Source: Inia geoffrensis
Lineage: Eukaryota > Chordata > Mammalia > Artiodactyla > Iniidae
NCBI GenBank assembly: GCA_036417435.1
Contig: CM070901.1
Span: 159,980,044-160,044,043, forward strand
Length of the DNA: 64,000 nucleotides
Direction of reading: 5' to 3'
The notes under the pieces are model-generated. The model was not told the origin of the DNA. It made no database searches and saw nothing but the letters and a program-made list of their open reading frames with translations. A program made the translations under genes and the position numbers. Of this stretch, positions 13,093 to 30,149 are shown piece by piece (the stretch's first letter is position 1; every line of letters starts with the position of its first letter).

Positions 13093-13265
13093 CAGCTGTT
13101 GCCTCACCCAAGCCCCGTGGCCACTGGGGCCCTCCAGCCAAGTCTGCACTGTGATCAGGCCAGGATTCCTGGAGCCAACCAAGAGGGCTCAATGCCACTC
13201 CAGGACCCGGGTGGGTCTTTCACCGCTCTCCTCCAGCCACCCAGCCCACTGCACTGAAACGAGAC

Positions 13266-13271
13266 TTTATT
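13266..13271 (-). terminator. HPCA: AATAAA poly(A) signal, HPCA
   Basis: On the minus strand this reads AATAAA, followed within about 30 nt by a G/U-rich stretch (rev-comp of 13215-13245), the usual downstream element. It sets the HPCA 3' end near 13250, a 3' UTR of about 870 nt, which is about what I recall for this gene. Confidence 0.75.
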
Positions 13272-13279
13272 CTGAAGAT

Positions 13280-13285
13280 ATTAAA
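13280..13285 (+). terminator. TMEM54: ATTAAA poly(A) signal, TMEM54
   Basis: ATTAAA lies 188 nt after the TMEM54 stop codon. The GU-rich element after it is weak; a stronger TG-rich run starts only about 100 nt later. AATAAA at 13670-13675 is the alternative. Confidence 0.5.
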
Positions 13286-13669
13286 AAGAACAGAGATGCT
13301 CCACGTGGATGCATGCAGCGGGGGAGGGGACTCGGCCGGGGGCCTGTGCTGCTCTCCCACACAGGACACGGTGGGTGGCGCTCTAGGTGTGTCTGCCCAT
13401 CTGTCTGTGGGCCTGTGTGTGTATCTGAGAGAGACAAGACACACAGAGGGGTCCGTGGGTCTGTGTTCATCAAAATGCTGAAACGCAGGCGGGGGTTCAC
13501 GGGACTCACAGCTGCGGGGCTGGAAGCAGGAGGTTCTCCTTTTGCATCACGGCCTCCGGGCCAACAAGGGCAGGGGCAGGCAAGGTTGAGGCCCTCCTGC
13601 AGGGAAGGATGGCTCAAGGAAGGTTTCTCCTCAAGCCCCCAAACCTCTGGAATCCTTCTCTCCGCTCCA

Positions 13670-13675
13670 AATAAA
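13670..13675 (+). terminator. TMEM54: Alternative AATAAA poly(A) signal for TMEM54
   Basis: This is a canonical hexamer on the TMEM54 strand, 578 nt past the stop codon and inside the antisense HPCA 3' UTR. G-rich sequence follows. If used, it gives over 400 nt of overlap with HPCA mRNA. Confidence 0.4.
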
Positions 13676-13793
13676 AAGACAGGCATGATTCCCAACTCCA
13701 CCAAGGCTGAGATCTACAAGGGCTGGGGTGGAGGCAGGGAAGCTTTCCCCGTGGTTGGCGGAGGGAAGTCTGGCCACGTGGCTGGGTGTGTGC

Positions 13794-13817
13794 GGGGGGT
13801 GGGGGTGGGGGAGGGGG
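13794..13817 (+). other. G-quadruplex motif in the TMEM54/HPCA 3' overlap zone
   Basis: Four G-runs (6, 5, 5 and 5) are separated by single bases (T, T, A). This is an unusually strong G4 consensus. On the HPCA strand the same site is C-rich. Confidence 0.85.
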
Positions 13818-14119
13818 AATGGCTGACGTTCTGATAGCTAGGTAAGGGAGGCCTGACTGAGAGGCAGACCAAGCCAGAGCCTGTGTCTTTATCATTGCCG
13901 AAGGGAAATATTGCCTCCCGGATGGGGGGTGCTAACCACTTGCTGGCTTGGGCCTTGTTGGGGGAGGGGGGGCTGCAGGGTTCCTTTCTCCATAGGTCCC
14001 TCAGAGTGCAGACCCTGGGGGTGGTAATCTGACCCCCAGCCTGGACAGACACAAGGGCGAGGAAGCTGAGAGCCGGGAGAGGGCCAGTGAAGGCAGGGAG
14101 GGGAAACCGGGCTCCTCGC

Positions 14120-19075
<4,956 letters not shown>

Positions 19076-19096
19076 GGCCACCGAGCCACGTCCCAC
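19076..19096 (-). other. HPCA: HPCA 5' UTR part of the first coding exon
   Basis: An acceptor AG (minus strand, at 19097-19098) lies 21 nt before the ATG. The exon therefore probably runs 19096-18698 and joins a noncoding first exon in the CpG island about 2.4 kb upstream. Confidence 0.65.
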
Positions 19097-19384
19097 CTGG
19101 GTCCCCGAGGGGGTCAAGGGACAAAGAGGAGTGGTCAGGCCCTCCTGGCCCCTTGACAACACTCCAGGAGTGCCCCCAGACACCAGCCACTCCGGCCTCT
19201 CTTTTGACCCAGTGAGAGAGAGGAGCTGGCCCAAGATCACACAGCTTACATATACCCAGGCACCCTGCCGCTGTGTCAGCTCCACACCATTTCCCCAGAC
19301 CTTCTACTTCCCCAGGGAACAGACCTGGAGACAGAGGAAGAGAAGAGGGCTCACCTTTACTGAGGCCCTTCTCAGTGCCAGCCA

Positions 19385-19925
19385 CTGAGCCTTCCCAGGG
19401 TATACCATTTCACCCTCACAAAGTGAAGCCTGGGAATTAGCCCATTTTACAGATGAAAAGGTAGGCTCAGGGAAGTGAGGTGACCTGCTTCAGGTCACAT
19501 AGCCATGAAGTGACAGGTCTAACTCCCAGAGTTGCCAAGGGAAGTGCAGAAAGGCCCTCTGGTCTTCCGCCCTCCTACCCCCTGCCCCCTTACTGCCTCA
19601 CATACAGCTGCTCACACAAAATACACCTGCAACCCAAACACTGACCTGTTCTCCCTCCCACCATGTGTGCTTGACAAGAAGCAGAATAAGGTAGGTGTTA
19701 GCCTGGGCTCCAGAGCCAGATCACATGGGTTTGAATCCCAGCTCTGCTTCTTACCAGCTATGTGACCTTGGGCAAGTTCCTTAAACTCTCTCTGCCTCAT
19801 CTGTAAAGTGGGGGTAATAGTACCTACCTCATTATTGTTGTGAGGATTAAATTAGTTAATACATATGAAGCACTTAGAAAGATGCCTGCACATATAAGTG
19901 CTACCTAAGTGTTAAATAAATTAAA
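19385..19925 (+). repeat. MIR copies in HPCA intron 1
   Basis: MIR-like 'cccattttacagatgaaaagg' near 19440, and a full core copy at about 19690-19925 (TGTGACCTTGGGCAAGTTCC, then CTCATCTGTAAAGTGG and 'gaggattaaattagttaatac'). Confidence 0.8.
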
Positions 19926-19959
19926 AAGATTTACATGTGTCCAGATGCCAACAGTAAAC

Positions 19960-20720
19960 AAATGAATACATACTGACACATATTATGCTACACAGCTCAC
20001 CAAATCCACACATGGATCCCATGCCACTCACTTACCAGCACACACCCACCCAGGGTCACTGTGCCTCCACACACAACAACATTCCCTCTGTTCCACAACT
20101 CACATGTACTGACACAGCACCATGCACGCACAACTCCCATACCCTGTGCATCGAGACACACCAGCCCACAGCCCCACATGTCTCACACATGCCATCACAA
20201 GCCAGCTCCCATGCCTACACCTCTCACATGGCCAGCTGCACGTGGGACCCTCAGACACCTTTGCCATCTTTCTTTCTTTACCCAGGGGTGCTGCCAGGTG
20301 CCAGGAGAGGGAGCTGCAGCCCTTCTCAGGCTTATGACAGCCCCCTCTTCCAGGGAGACCCCTAGCCAGTCCACCCTCCCCCAACACTTACCTTTCATCT
20401 AGTTCAGAAAGGTCCCCTCAGTGCAGGAGGTTAGACTGTGGAGGGCTGAGGGGAAGGTATTGGAAAGGAGACAGCCAGGCGGTTCTGGACAGGGATGTAG
20501 GGATGTGTGTAGGTGAATCTCCCCCCAGCTGTGAGACAGAGTGAGGGTGTTATTCCTTGTGTGTGCATGTGCACATGTGGGTGAGCGTGTGTAAGTGCAT
20601 GTGCTCATGTATGCGTGTGTGTCCCTGGCTTCTGCCTTGCATTTGTCTCCCCATGTATTTCAATTTATATCTGTGCATGTGCATATATGTGCATGTGACT
20701 TGGTATGCACCCATTACAGT
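19960..20720. repeat. Diffuse CA-rich and TG-rich low-complexity DNA
   Basis: CACA-type words dominate 19970-20240 and TGTG-type words dominate 20555-20760, broken by unique sequence. Open frames here reflect composition. This lies in HPCA intron 1. Confidence 0.6.
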
Positions 20721-21149
20721 GTGAGGGGCATGTACCTGTGTGGCCATTTGGGGGACCTGTGTGTGTCCTCAGCAGTGTGTCACATACATGTTTCTGTAAG
20801 TTGGTTCCCTTCCTTTCTAAATCAACCTTTTTTGCCCCAGGCTGAGGATCCACTGAACAAGTGTGTGGGAGGGCACTGAGGAAATGCCTGGAGCCGGGGT
20901 GGCCGAATGTGTCCCTTAGTCCCCTCCTCAAGGTCCAAGGAACTGGGTCATCTGGGCGGAGGCAGAGAGACGCGCTGGGCAGGAGAGATCTTCTAGTGCC
21001 CCTTCCTCCCTGCCACCCTCTGAGTCCGTCCCCCTACCCCCAGTTGGAAGAATTGGAAACGAGGGCGGTAATAGATTCTGCTGTCTCCGCAAAGACCCCG
21101 TCCCCAAAATGGGAAGGACCTAAGCTCGGTCTGAGAAACCCGCCTCGGG

Positions 21150-22110
21150 GACCCTCTCCAGTCCTCTCCCCATCTCTCGCCCTGGCCCCCGCCTCAGCCC
21201 TTTCAGCACTCGGGGAGCGCCAGGCGCGTGGCCCTTGCTGGAGGGGGCGTCCGGAGGCGGCCGGAACGCGGCTCCCCAGGCTGGCCACTCGGCGGTCAGG
21301 ACCCTGGAGAGCGCCAGGCGTTTCCCGGCGGGAGCCCCACTCCGAGTCCCCGGAGGGAAAATTCCTGTGAGGCACGGGAGTGGCGGGGTTGGGGAGCCCT
21401 GGACGTGGCCCCCTACCTCCGGGATGCCCCTTCCTCGCACCCCCTGGCCCCGGCCGAGCAGCCCCCACTCACCCAGCGACGCGGAGACACCGACTGCGCA
21501 GGGAAGGCGGCGCTGCTGCAGCGCGCGGCGGCAGAGGCGGCCGGAGGGGCGGGCGGGGGGCGGGGGGCGGGACTGCGAGGGAGACGCCCCGCAGCGTTAG
21601 CCCGGTGCCCCTCCTCTCGGGGGGGGGTCCCCGTTCCTCCCTCTGCCCTCGAGCCCTGATAGTGAGTGGAGTGGAGGAAAGGGTTAGGCTCCGCCTCCGC
21701 CCCTGCCCGGGAGAGGGAAGGGGACGCCCTCACCTCTCCGGTCCCCTCCCAAGGGAGCACCCCGCCGGGGGAGGAAGGCAGAGGTCCCCATCTCCTCAAC
21801 CTCTCGACTCAGGTAGCCCGCATACGGTGGACGATGGGGGTAGTCAGTGCCCAGACACCTCTTTCCTAAGCCGGGGACAACCCCCGACAGCTCCACCCGC
21901 CTGCCTCCCCCATCCCTACCTGGGCTTGGAGCCGCAAGTCTCAAAGAGGGCGGAAATCGGATCCTGGGCGCCTCGATATGTACCCTCCCTGCACCTGCGC
22001 CTCAACTCCGGAACTAACTGAGCTCTTCAGAGAGGGGGCAGCGCCCACTCCTCCAGTCCCTGAGGTCTTGGGGGCAGACACGCCCCCTACCCCGCCTCTG
22101 CCTTAGAGAG
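21150..22110 (-). promoter_or_regulatory. HPCA: CpG island promoter of HPCA
   Basis: About 1 kb rich in CG dinucleotides, with GC boxes (GGGCGGG type) around 21543-21573. No TATA box was seen. Long overlapping open frames on both strands are compositional. The island is the only strong promoter-like region upstream of HPCA. Confidence 0.7.
21473..21600 (-). other. HPCA: Probable noncoding first exon of HPCA
   Basis: On the minus strand a GC-rich stretch ends in a GGTGAG donor, with the exon's last base at 21473 and GT at 21472-21471. It lies in the CpG island upstream of the coding exons, where the HPCA start is expected. The 5' boundary is a guess. GCAGC-type repeats and a possible G4 (21543-21573, G-rich on the plus strand) lie at its 5' side. 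Confidence 0.55.
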
Positions 22111-25100
22111 CCCCACCCCCTTTTCCCGCCCGCCACACTGGGTCTCATGCCCAGGACCTGTCTCAGAATGAATTCCACCTCTTAACGTGGATCTAAATTG
22201 CTCTTCCCATTCCCCCCCGACTCCAATCAAGAAGCCCTCTCCCTCCCTCCCCAGCCTCCCCAGTGCCTGTACTGGATTTCGATAAGTGAGGGCTGGGGAG
22301 CATCTCCAGCCTGGGGCGTTCTGAGGTGTGTAAGCCCCCTGCCTGCAGACAGGACAGCCCCTTTCCAGAGTTGCTGAACTCTGTCAAAGCTTCTCCTGCC
22401 AGGATGGGGGCTGCATCCTCCTTCCCACAGCCTCAGCAACAATCCCGACCTCTGGGCTCGAATTTTGCTTTCTGTATTTCCCGGGGGCGGTGTTGATCCT
22501 TATTGTCCCCACTTCACAGATGAGAAAACTGAGGTTCAAAGGGGTTAAATGATTTTTCCAATGTCTGACAGCAAGCAAGTGGGCTTGGACTTGAACCCAT
22601 GTGTCCTCATCCATTCATTGCACAAACGTTTATCAAGCATTAGTTCTGTGCCCAGCACTGTTCTAGGCAATGGGGTTACAGGAGTGGACAGTAAGGCATG
22701 AATATAATATACAAATCAGTTCTGTAGTGTATTAGATAAGTGTTTTGGGAAAAGTTGAGATCAGTGTGCAGAGGTTGGGATAGTGGCAGTGCTTAGGACC
22801 ATGCCAAGGACTTTAGATTTTATTCCAGGTGAGATGGGAAGCTCTTGGGGCTTTGAGCAGACTGGAAGCTGACTCAGTTATTCTGTCCTCAACTGACTTT
22901 GAGGAGTGGGGTCCAGGATGGGATCAGGGGGCCCTCTCAGGATAAGAGATGACCAGGGTGGCAGAGATGGGTCTGGTTTCTGGACCTACTTTGAAGGTGA
23001 GCTGACAGCACTTGTCGTCTGACTGGACAGCCCCTCCCACTTCCTTGGCAGCAGCTAGGACCCTCATGACTCCCTAGGGCTCAGACCTCCAGGTTCTCAG
23101 ACCAAGCCTCTCAGGTGGTCCAAATCTAGCCTTAGTGTCTCCTGCTAGAGGACAAGCGGGGAGTCTCAACTGGAGGAACTGGGGAGCCAGGCCGTTGTGG
23201 GTGAGGGCAGCTGGACTCTCCAGAACATTAGTTCCTCTCTGTACCTTGGCTCTGGTGTTGGGACCCCCAGGGAGGCGCCAGACGTGTGTGGGTGGTTCCC
23301 AGCTGCCTCCCGCGAGAGGACCTGGGGGTGGGGAGAGACTTGCAGCTCAGGCCCCTTGAGTGACAGGCTCCCTCCCCTCTGCCCCCAGGTCTGGAAGGCC
23401 GGCTCAGCTTGGGGCTGGGAGAGGGACCTGCCCTTGGGTCCTCCTCACCCTCCTCCTCTTTCCTCTTGCCCCTGCCAGCAGCCTGAGAATCTTCCCAGCC
23501 AGGTCTGGATCCTCCTCTCCATCCTTGTGGGGCCTCAGTTTTCCCTCACTGGGGACTGCTCAGCCCCTCTGCTTCCTCCCGCTTTCCCCCCTCCCCCGAC
23601 ATCTTCATCTCCTGTGGGCTGACTCCTTGGTTCAGCCTCTGGGGAGCCTACTTCCCCCAACCCACTGTTTTTCTTCTCTGTGCAAGTGGCTCTGATGCCC
23701 TGCCCTCAGGACCCCCAGTCTGCATTTCTGTTTCCCCAATAGATGGGGCTTCTGAAGACAAGGCTATGTCTTATCCTCACCCTGGGTACCCCACATCCCT
23801 TTGACTTTCCATATCTCAAATGAGTAGGGTGGATGGCGGGGACAGGGCAGAGTTTTGGCTCTGGGAGCTCTGCTGATTACTTCCCATCAGCCACCTCTCC
23901 TCTCCTGGGGGCCTAAGAAGTACTGGGAGCCGCCCTGAGCCAAAGGAGAAGGCTTGGGCCTCCCCATACTGTACCCCAAGGCCATTGGCCCACGAGGTAT
24001 AGCCCAGAAAAGGGGGGCAGAGGGCAGTTGTCAGAAGGCCTGGGTCCCTCACTTTGAACGACCTGGAACAAGTCTCTTCCCCTTTGTGAGGAGAAACGTT
24101 AGACAGGTGACCTGGGTGCTCTGACATCCCCTGTCAAAAACCCTAACCAGAGCACAGACAAGACAGGCCTCACTTACTGCCTCACTGGCCCCTGGGGGAG
24201 TGTGGGGACATGAGTTTTACATAGATGAGATCCCAGTGGCCCCGGAGCCCTGCAGATTTGAAGGATTCTGTGAAGGCCTGTTGCGGGGGTGGAGGCGAGG
24301 GGTGCCCTTGCTGGTGATACTCAGCGTCCCCCCCACAACCCAGACTGAGGCATGTCTAGGAGGGAGGGAAACGCAGAAGCGAGTTATTGAGAGAATCAAG
24401 CGAGGGATGAGCGGAGAGGGGACTGCATATCTCTTGAGCACCTACTGTATGCAGAGTGCTTTGCCTATGTCACCTCCTTTGATCCAAACTAATCCTGAGG
24501 AGGCAGTAATGTGACTGCCATTTTACAGATGTGAAGACTGAGGCCCAGAGAAGTGAAGTCACCTGTCTGAGCTAATACAGCAAGAAAGTGACAAAGCCAG
24601 AATTTGAACCCAGTTCCATGTGGTTCAGGAGCCCAGGCCCCTCTCTGGAACCTCTCAGTGAGGTACGTGGATGTAGCCCCTCCCCATTCCCCTCAGAGGC
24701 ACAGCCCCCAGCCTCCCTCTTAGGTCCCAAACGGTTTGGAAAATCCTGATGGGAGCAGATGGTGGGGACAGATGGAGGGAAAAGCATCTCATGGCTGAAT
24801 TACACAAACAAACATTGATAAACTGATTAAAACCTCAAGCCACCCCTTTCCAAAGGGCCCTGCCCACCCCAGCCTGGAGCACAATGGACCCAGAGGTGGA
24901 GACCTGGGGGTCTCTGAAGGCCCAGCATCTTAGCCCAACTGACCCCAGCTTCTGCTCACCTCCCTCACTGCCGGGGACCACCCCCGGACGAGAGCCCAGG
25001 GCGGCAGAGCTGCCAGGAGCACAGCCGGGAGGGGGAGGGGGTGGGCCTGGCTGTTCCCGAGGGAGTTGGGCTGAGAGGAACAGAAAGGGGGGAGGGTGGG

Positions 25101-26880
25101 GAGGGTGGGTAAGTCCTGGGAGCTGGGAACGCAGACCTGAAGTCAGTGGCGGGCATGGGCGTGTTGCGGTGGGGCTGGCATCCCTCAGAGCAAGCCTCAC
25201 TTTACAGATGGGGCTCAGCTCCCACTGAGCAGGGCCGAACCCTGTCCCACCACCCACCCCCGTGGTGGAGGGGGGCAAGGCCCTTCACTTGCAGAAGGTC
25301 TGGTCGGTTTCTCCATCTGTAAAATGGAAACTATAATATTAGCACCTCCCTGGAAGGGGCTTGTGAGGATTAAGTGAGATGGAGCCTGTAAAGTTCAGGG
25401 CACTGGGCCTGCATGCAGGCTGCTAATAGGGCCTCCCTGCTGTAGGAGGATCAGGAAGGCCGGGGCTGGTTGGACAGTGTCCCTCTCCAGAGCAGCAGTC
25501 AGGGCTTAGAGATCCCGCCGTAAGAGCCCCTGAGGTTGCCGAGCTCTGCAGCAGGGGGATCCTCCTGGGTGAAAGCAGCTGAAGAGCACCAACTCCCTCC
25601 CGAGTAGAGGCAGCTGATGACTCTGCCCACCCCAGAATCCAGGACGCCCAGGGAGAAAGAAAGGGGCCGTGTCTTTGCTGGCCTATGAAGGAACTATGAA
25701 GGAACGGACTTCGGAGGGCAATAGACCCAGGCTCAGATCTTGATGTGGCCCCTTCCCAGACTTGGGAAGGTTGGCAAAAACAACCCCTCTGACCCTCTGG
25801 CTCCTTCTCTGCAAAACCTGCATTTCCAGCTGCTTTCTGGACTTGCTCCCACAAACCCACAGACACCTCAGACTCAAGCCAGTCAGTATCCAATTCATCA
25901 CCTTTCACCACAGCCTGCCCTGTGCCTGGGTCCCCCTCCATCACCAAACAGGCCCGAGATCCACCATCCAGGACCCCTCCCTTCTCCTCACCCCACATCT
26001 GCTTCCTTTCCAAGTCAGCGTGTCTACTAGGTACATCTCTCAGGCCTGACCTCCTCTCTCCTTGCCGCCTCCCCTTCCCCACGTCCTCGTCAGATTGGCC
26101 CTGTATGATGGCTCTGGCTCTTTTACAGCTCCTGCCTCCAGTTTCTCTAAATCTAACCCCCTTCCTCCCTGCTTAATAACCTTCCATGGCTCTCCACTGC
26201 CTATCAAAGTAAGTGGACATTCCAGGCTCTCCATGACAGACCCCAACCCTAGCTTCCCATCTCAGCTCTTCCCGTCCACCTTCCTTCAACAACTCCCCAC
26301 CAGCCAGCAATCCTCTACCAGACTGTTGGGATCTCCTACACCAAGAGAAGAGATCCAGAGTCAAGGCTGGGGAAAGGGGGCTCCCCGCTCCCCGGCCCCC
26401 ATAACGCTGCATATGGGTTTTAACCTAGTTGGGGGTGGGGTGAAGTGAAGAAGGTAGCTGGGATCACGTACCAGCCAACGCTTGTCTGCACGATAATCCC
26501 TCTGCTGGTTAAAGCAACTCCTAGCTGGAAGGGCCTCCGGCTCAGCCAGGGAGAAACAGTCACTTGCTTGAGGTCACCCTGCCAGGGCACCCTTTTGTCC
26601 CCTCCCCAAGTCATAAGTGACCCCTTCTGTGGCAGCTTTCCTGACAGATAAGCATTCAGATCTTTCTCACTCATTTCCACTGCTGGTTCGCTTCTCCTGG
26701 TCCATCTCTGACTGTGTGAAATTTGTTGCTGGGTTCACAGCAAATAGAATGGTCACTCTTGGAAGTGGAATTAAGGGCAAGAGGCTGAGTGTTCACTTGT
26801 GACTTCATAAGCAATTCTGCCTGGATGTATTACAACCTGCATGCAGGACATTTGAGACTTGAGTCAAAATCTAAAGAGTC
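22111..26880. other. Intergenic between HPCA and FNDC5, left part; no gene
   Basis: The two genes are divergent. Repeats seen: MIR at about 22490-22700, old repeat at 22790-22870, MIR at 24430-24620 and 25300-25420, and L2 at about 25900-26280. Positions 23000-24200 and 24850-25230 are unassigned; the latter is GC-rich. Coding-looking frames lack splice context or family matches. Confidence 0.5.
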
Positions 26881-26886
26881 AAGTTT

Positions 26887-27031
26887 CTTTTTTTAATTAA
26901 TTAAGTATTTTTTTTTAAGTTTTGGCTGCGCTGCAATGACACGTGGGATCTCAGTTCCCCAGCCAGGGATCGAACCTGGGACCCCTGCTTTGGACGTGAG
27001 GAATCCTAACCACTGGACCACCAGGGAAATC
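26887..27031 (-). mobile_element. CHR-type SINE, short form
   Basis: Reverse strand: GATTTCCCTGGTGGTCCAGT head, GGTTCGATCCC B box, 'gggaactgagatcccacgtg' body and an A/T-rich tail. The left end is ragged and no clear duplication was seen, which suggests an older copy. Confidence 0.85.
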
Positions 27032-30000
27032 ACAAGCGTCGAGATTTTTAAGAGATGGTTCTTCCTCCACTGAGATCTGCTTCCCAGAAGTCTTCCAGCA
27101 GCCCAGCTCTGCCCCAGGGGGTTGCCCAGGCTGAAGGCTGCACCCAGCACCCGTGGCCAGTGTGACTCTCCTCCCAGCAGACCTGACCCCACCACTGGCC
27201 AGCTGTGTCCTCCTAGAGCCCCGGTTCTACTACTGGGAAAAGCCTCCCTCCCAGAGTTGCTGTGAGCAGCCCATGAGACACTGGGAGGGTCGTGCACATG
27301 AAGGAGGCTACTCTGTGACACTGCAGGGCTCTGGGGTCTACACTCATACAGCCTTGAGGGCAGGGGCCCCCAGCAAGAGGAGAGGTAACATTCCAGCTCA
27401 AGGATTCTGCTGGCACCTGCGATCATCCCCATTTTATAGAAGAGGAAACAGGCACAAGAGATCGAGTTCCCTGCCTGAGCCTGTGCATGGGGTTAGAGCC
27501 AGATTCAAGATGGGACCCGGCTCTGTTTCCTGAGCTCTTTCCAGTGGGCTGGGATGCCTTAGAGAAGTGAGAACTTCCTAGAGGATTCAGAGGGATGCAG
27601 AGTCCCAGAACCCAACCCCCAGAGGCTGAGGTTGCCACATCCCAAGGCCCTCATGCTCTGGATCTGTCTTTCTTGCTGGGAAGACTGGGTCAGCTCTCGT
27701 TTCTGGCACCTTAGGCTCTTCCCAAAGCTGGGGATTGCCTCTTTGTTTCCATAGTAACAGCGAACAGGGGGGCCTCCCAAATCAGTGCAGGGATACTGCA
27801 CAGGTACTGGCAGGTATGCATGTGCCCTGGGAATCCCTGCGATGGACAGCCTGAGGTACATGCACACATACCCACGCACACCCTTGCACATGCATGCACA
27901 CCCAGTGCATGTGTGTGCACACCCAATCCCCCTTGCACATGAAGGCACATGTACAATGTGCCCACTAGCCGAGAAGTGGGTCAGGACATCACCCTGACTG
28001 ACACAATCCACTCTCACAGCCACTCTGGCCCACTCAGGCAGGGGGAGGCTTTTGGGGAAATGAATGACTTCCACTTTATAATAATACATTTATAGATACT
28101 TACTTTGTGCCCAGTACTGCATTTTCCTTTTCACATATAACATCCCCTATACTCCCCACACCGCTCTGAGAGAGGTGCCTGGTGAGGAAACAGGCTCAGA
28201 GAGGTAGGGTGATTTGCCTGAGGTCACACAGTAGCCAAGATTTGAGCCGAGGACTGTTTGGCTCCTGCCCTCTGCAACAGACCCCCTTGGTGCCAGACCC
28301 AAGAGCACTCACCCTGGGACCCACAAATACAGATGGGGGTGCCTGGCAGCAGGTGGAACCAGAGCTGAGGCCTCCCAGCTAGGATGCCAGGGTTCCTGGA
28401 CTTGTGGTTCTGGGCACTGGGTTCCCTCTCTGGCCTCCAGCCACTCCTGAGACTGAGGAGTGAAGGGAAGCCCAGAGGACCGCGAGGGCTTTCCTTCCAC
28501 TGATTTCTCCCAGTCAGCAGAAAAGGAACTTTGAACAGCCAGAGAAAGACCCACTGGGAATCTCCTGCTGGTAAAGCCACCTGGGTTCACTTGTGAGCTC
28601 CCTGCCCTTCCTCCGGAGACAGGAATCCAGCTGCCAGGGTCCTGGCTTCTCCACCTCTCGGGCCTCTCAGGCAGAACTTGGGGAAATGAGGGGGCCTGAG
28701 GCTGGAGGCTGGGCCAACTGAATCATCCCAAATAGGAAGCTGGGAGGTGGGCTGTCTTGCAGGAGGCAGCTTTCAGCAAAAAGATGATGTGACAGTGAAA
28801 ATGGGCTGCTGGGGAGGGAGGGAGCTCCCTGTCACTGGAGGCATCCCAAGTTGGTAGGCACTGGATGCTCCCCGTTTAAGAAATTCAAGATAACCAGTGA
28901 CTGAGTGCTGCATCGTTCTCCTCATCACTGCCGTCATAGCACCACTGATTAGATACCCTTTGTGTCAGGCACCTTAAGATACAACTGCCACCACTGCTAA
29001 TAAAAATAGCAGCTCCTGTGTACTCAGGCTTTTTGTGCCTCATCATCATTGACTCCTCACAGAACCCTGTGAGGCAGGCACTATCGTTAGGCCCATTTAT
29101 GGATGAGGAAACTGAGGCTCAGAGAGGCACAGCAGCAAGATTCAGGCTCTGCCTGGCTGCTGAGTCTGTGATCTGCTCACCTGGGAGTTGGCCTCCTGGC
29201 ACCCAGGCAGAGGAACCAAAGCGGGAGGCAGGGCGGCCTCCCCAGCTAGGGCTCTGGGTCCCCCCAACCCCGGAACCTTTCCTGTTCTGGGCAGCATTAT
29301 GGCCCAGGTGGGCGCCCTCTGCTGGCCATGCTCTGGTTCTGCAGAGCCATGTTGTTTTCAGGCTGAGGGAGACCCTGGGATGTGGGAGGTGGGTGGGCTC
29401 TTGAGCCTAGACCCTCACTTTAGATGGTGGTACCTGAGGTCACCCAGCCAGTCAGGGGCTGAGCTAAGGTTTGAACCTAAGCGCTGTCTGATTCTCAGCC
29501 TCCCGTCCTTCCACCCCTCCCTGGTGGGGAAGGAGTTTTTCTCCAGCAGCCTTCGCATCCTGTCACCCCCTCCCCGCATCTGGACCCCCTAAAACAGAGC
29601 CTCTAGCCCCACTGCTCCTGAGGGATCTTAGTGACTGTGGTTTGTAGCTGAGAATCTGTCTCCAAAGGCAAATCTGGGGTCCACAATTTGAGGCAATTTG
29701 AGGCATGGAAATGCTACTTGACTAGCTGTGTGACATTGGGCAAGATTCTCAACCTCTCTGAGCACTGTCAGATGGGAGTTAGTTCCTTTGTAGATGCTGA
29801 AGAACTGAAGAAATTGGAGGAGGTCTCTTTTACCCATTTAGAAGGCCTTTACTCAGATCTCTCCTCTACCTCGTCCTTCCTCCCCTCCGTTCCCCCCTCC
29901 TCCTCCCTCCCACCCCTTCTTTCTCTCTTCCTCCTCTTCTCCACTCCCCACTATCTCTTCCACCACTCTGTGGTGTGGATATTATCTTTCTTTTCAAGAG

Positions 30001-30149
30001 GAGGCATTTGAGGCTCAGAGAGGTGGAGTAACTGGCCCAGCAACACCCAGCCAGGTGTTTTGGCTTAGAATCCAGACTTTGGCGAGCTGACCCCTCCCCT
30101 GCTCCCTCTTCACCTCCTCTCTCCTCACTCATCACATCTCATCCATCAG

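Larger units (their letters stand above)
13093..13300 (+). other. TMEM54: TMEM54 3' UTR (short form)
   Basis: The region follows the TGA at 13090-13092. The first poly(A)-type hexamer on this strand is ATTAAA at 13280-13285, giving a UTR of about 210 nt. A canonical AATAAA at 13670-13675 would give a longer form of about 600 nt. Either end runs into the antisense 3' UTR of HPCA. Confidence 0.6.
13250..14119 (-). other. HPCA: HPCA 3' UTR
   Basis: Sequence between the HPCA TGA (14120-14122) and its AATAAA. It lies in the terminal exon with no intron signal. It holds C-runs opposite the G-quadruplex motif at 13794-13817 and overlaps the predicted end of TMEM54. Confidence 0.7.

Noticed and set aside
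21034..22021. Frames of 100-210 codons in the HPCA CpG island
   Set aside because: GC-driven open frames without splice or family support; the region is best read as promoter and noncoding exon.
25423..26082. Minus-strand frame of 219 codons in the HPCA-FNDC5 interval
   Set aside because: It begins at a non-ATG-like context, partly overlaps L2 remnants, has no recognisable domain and no splice context.
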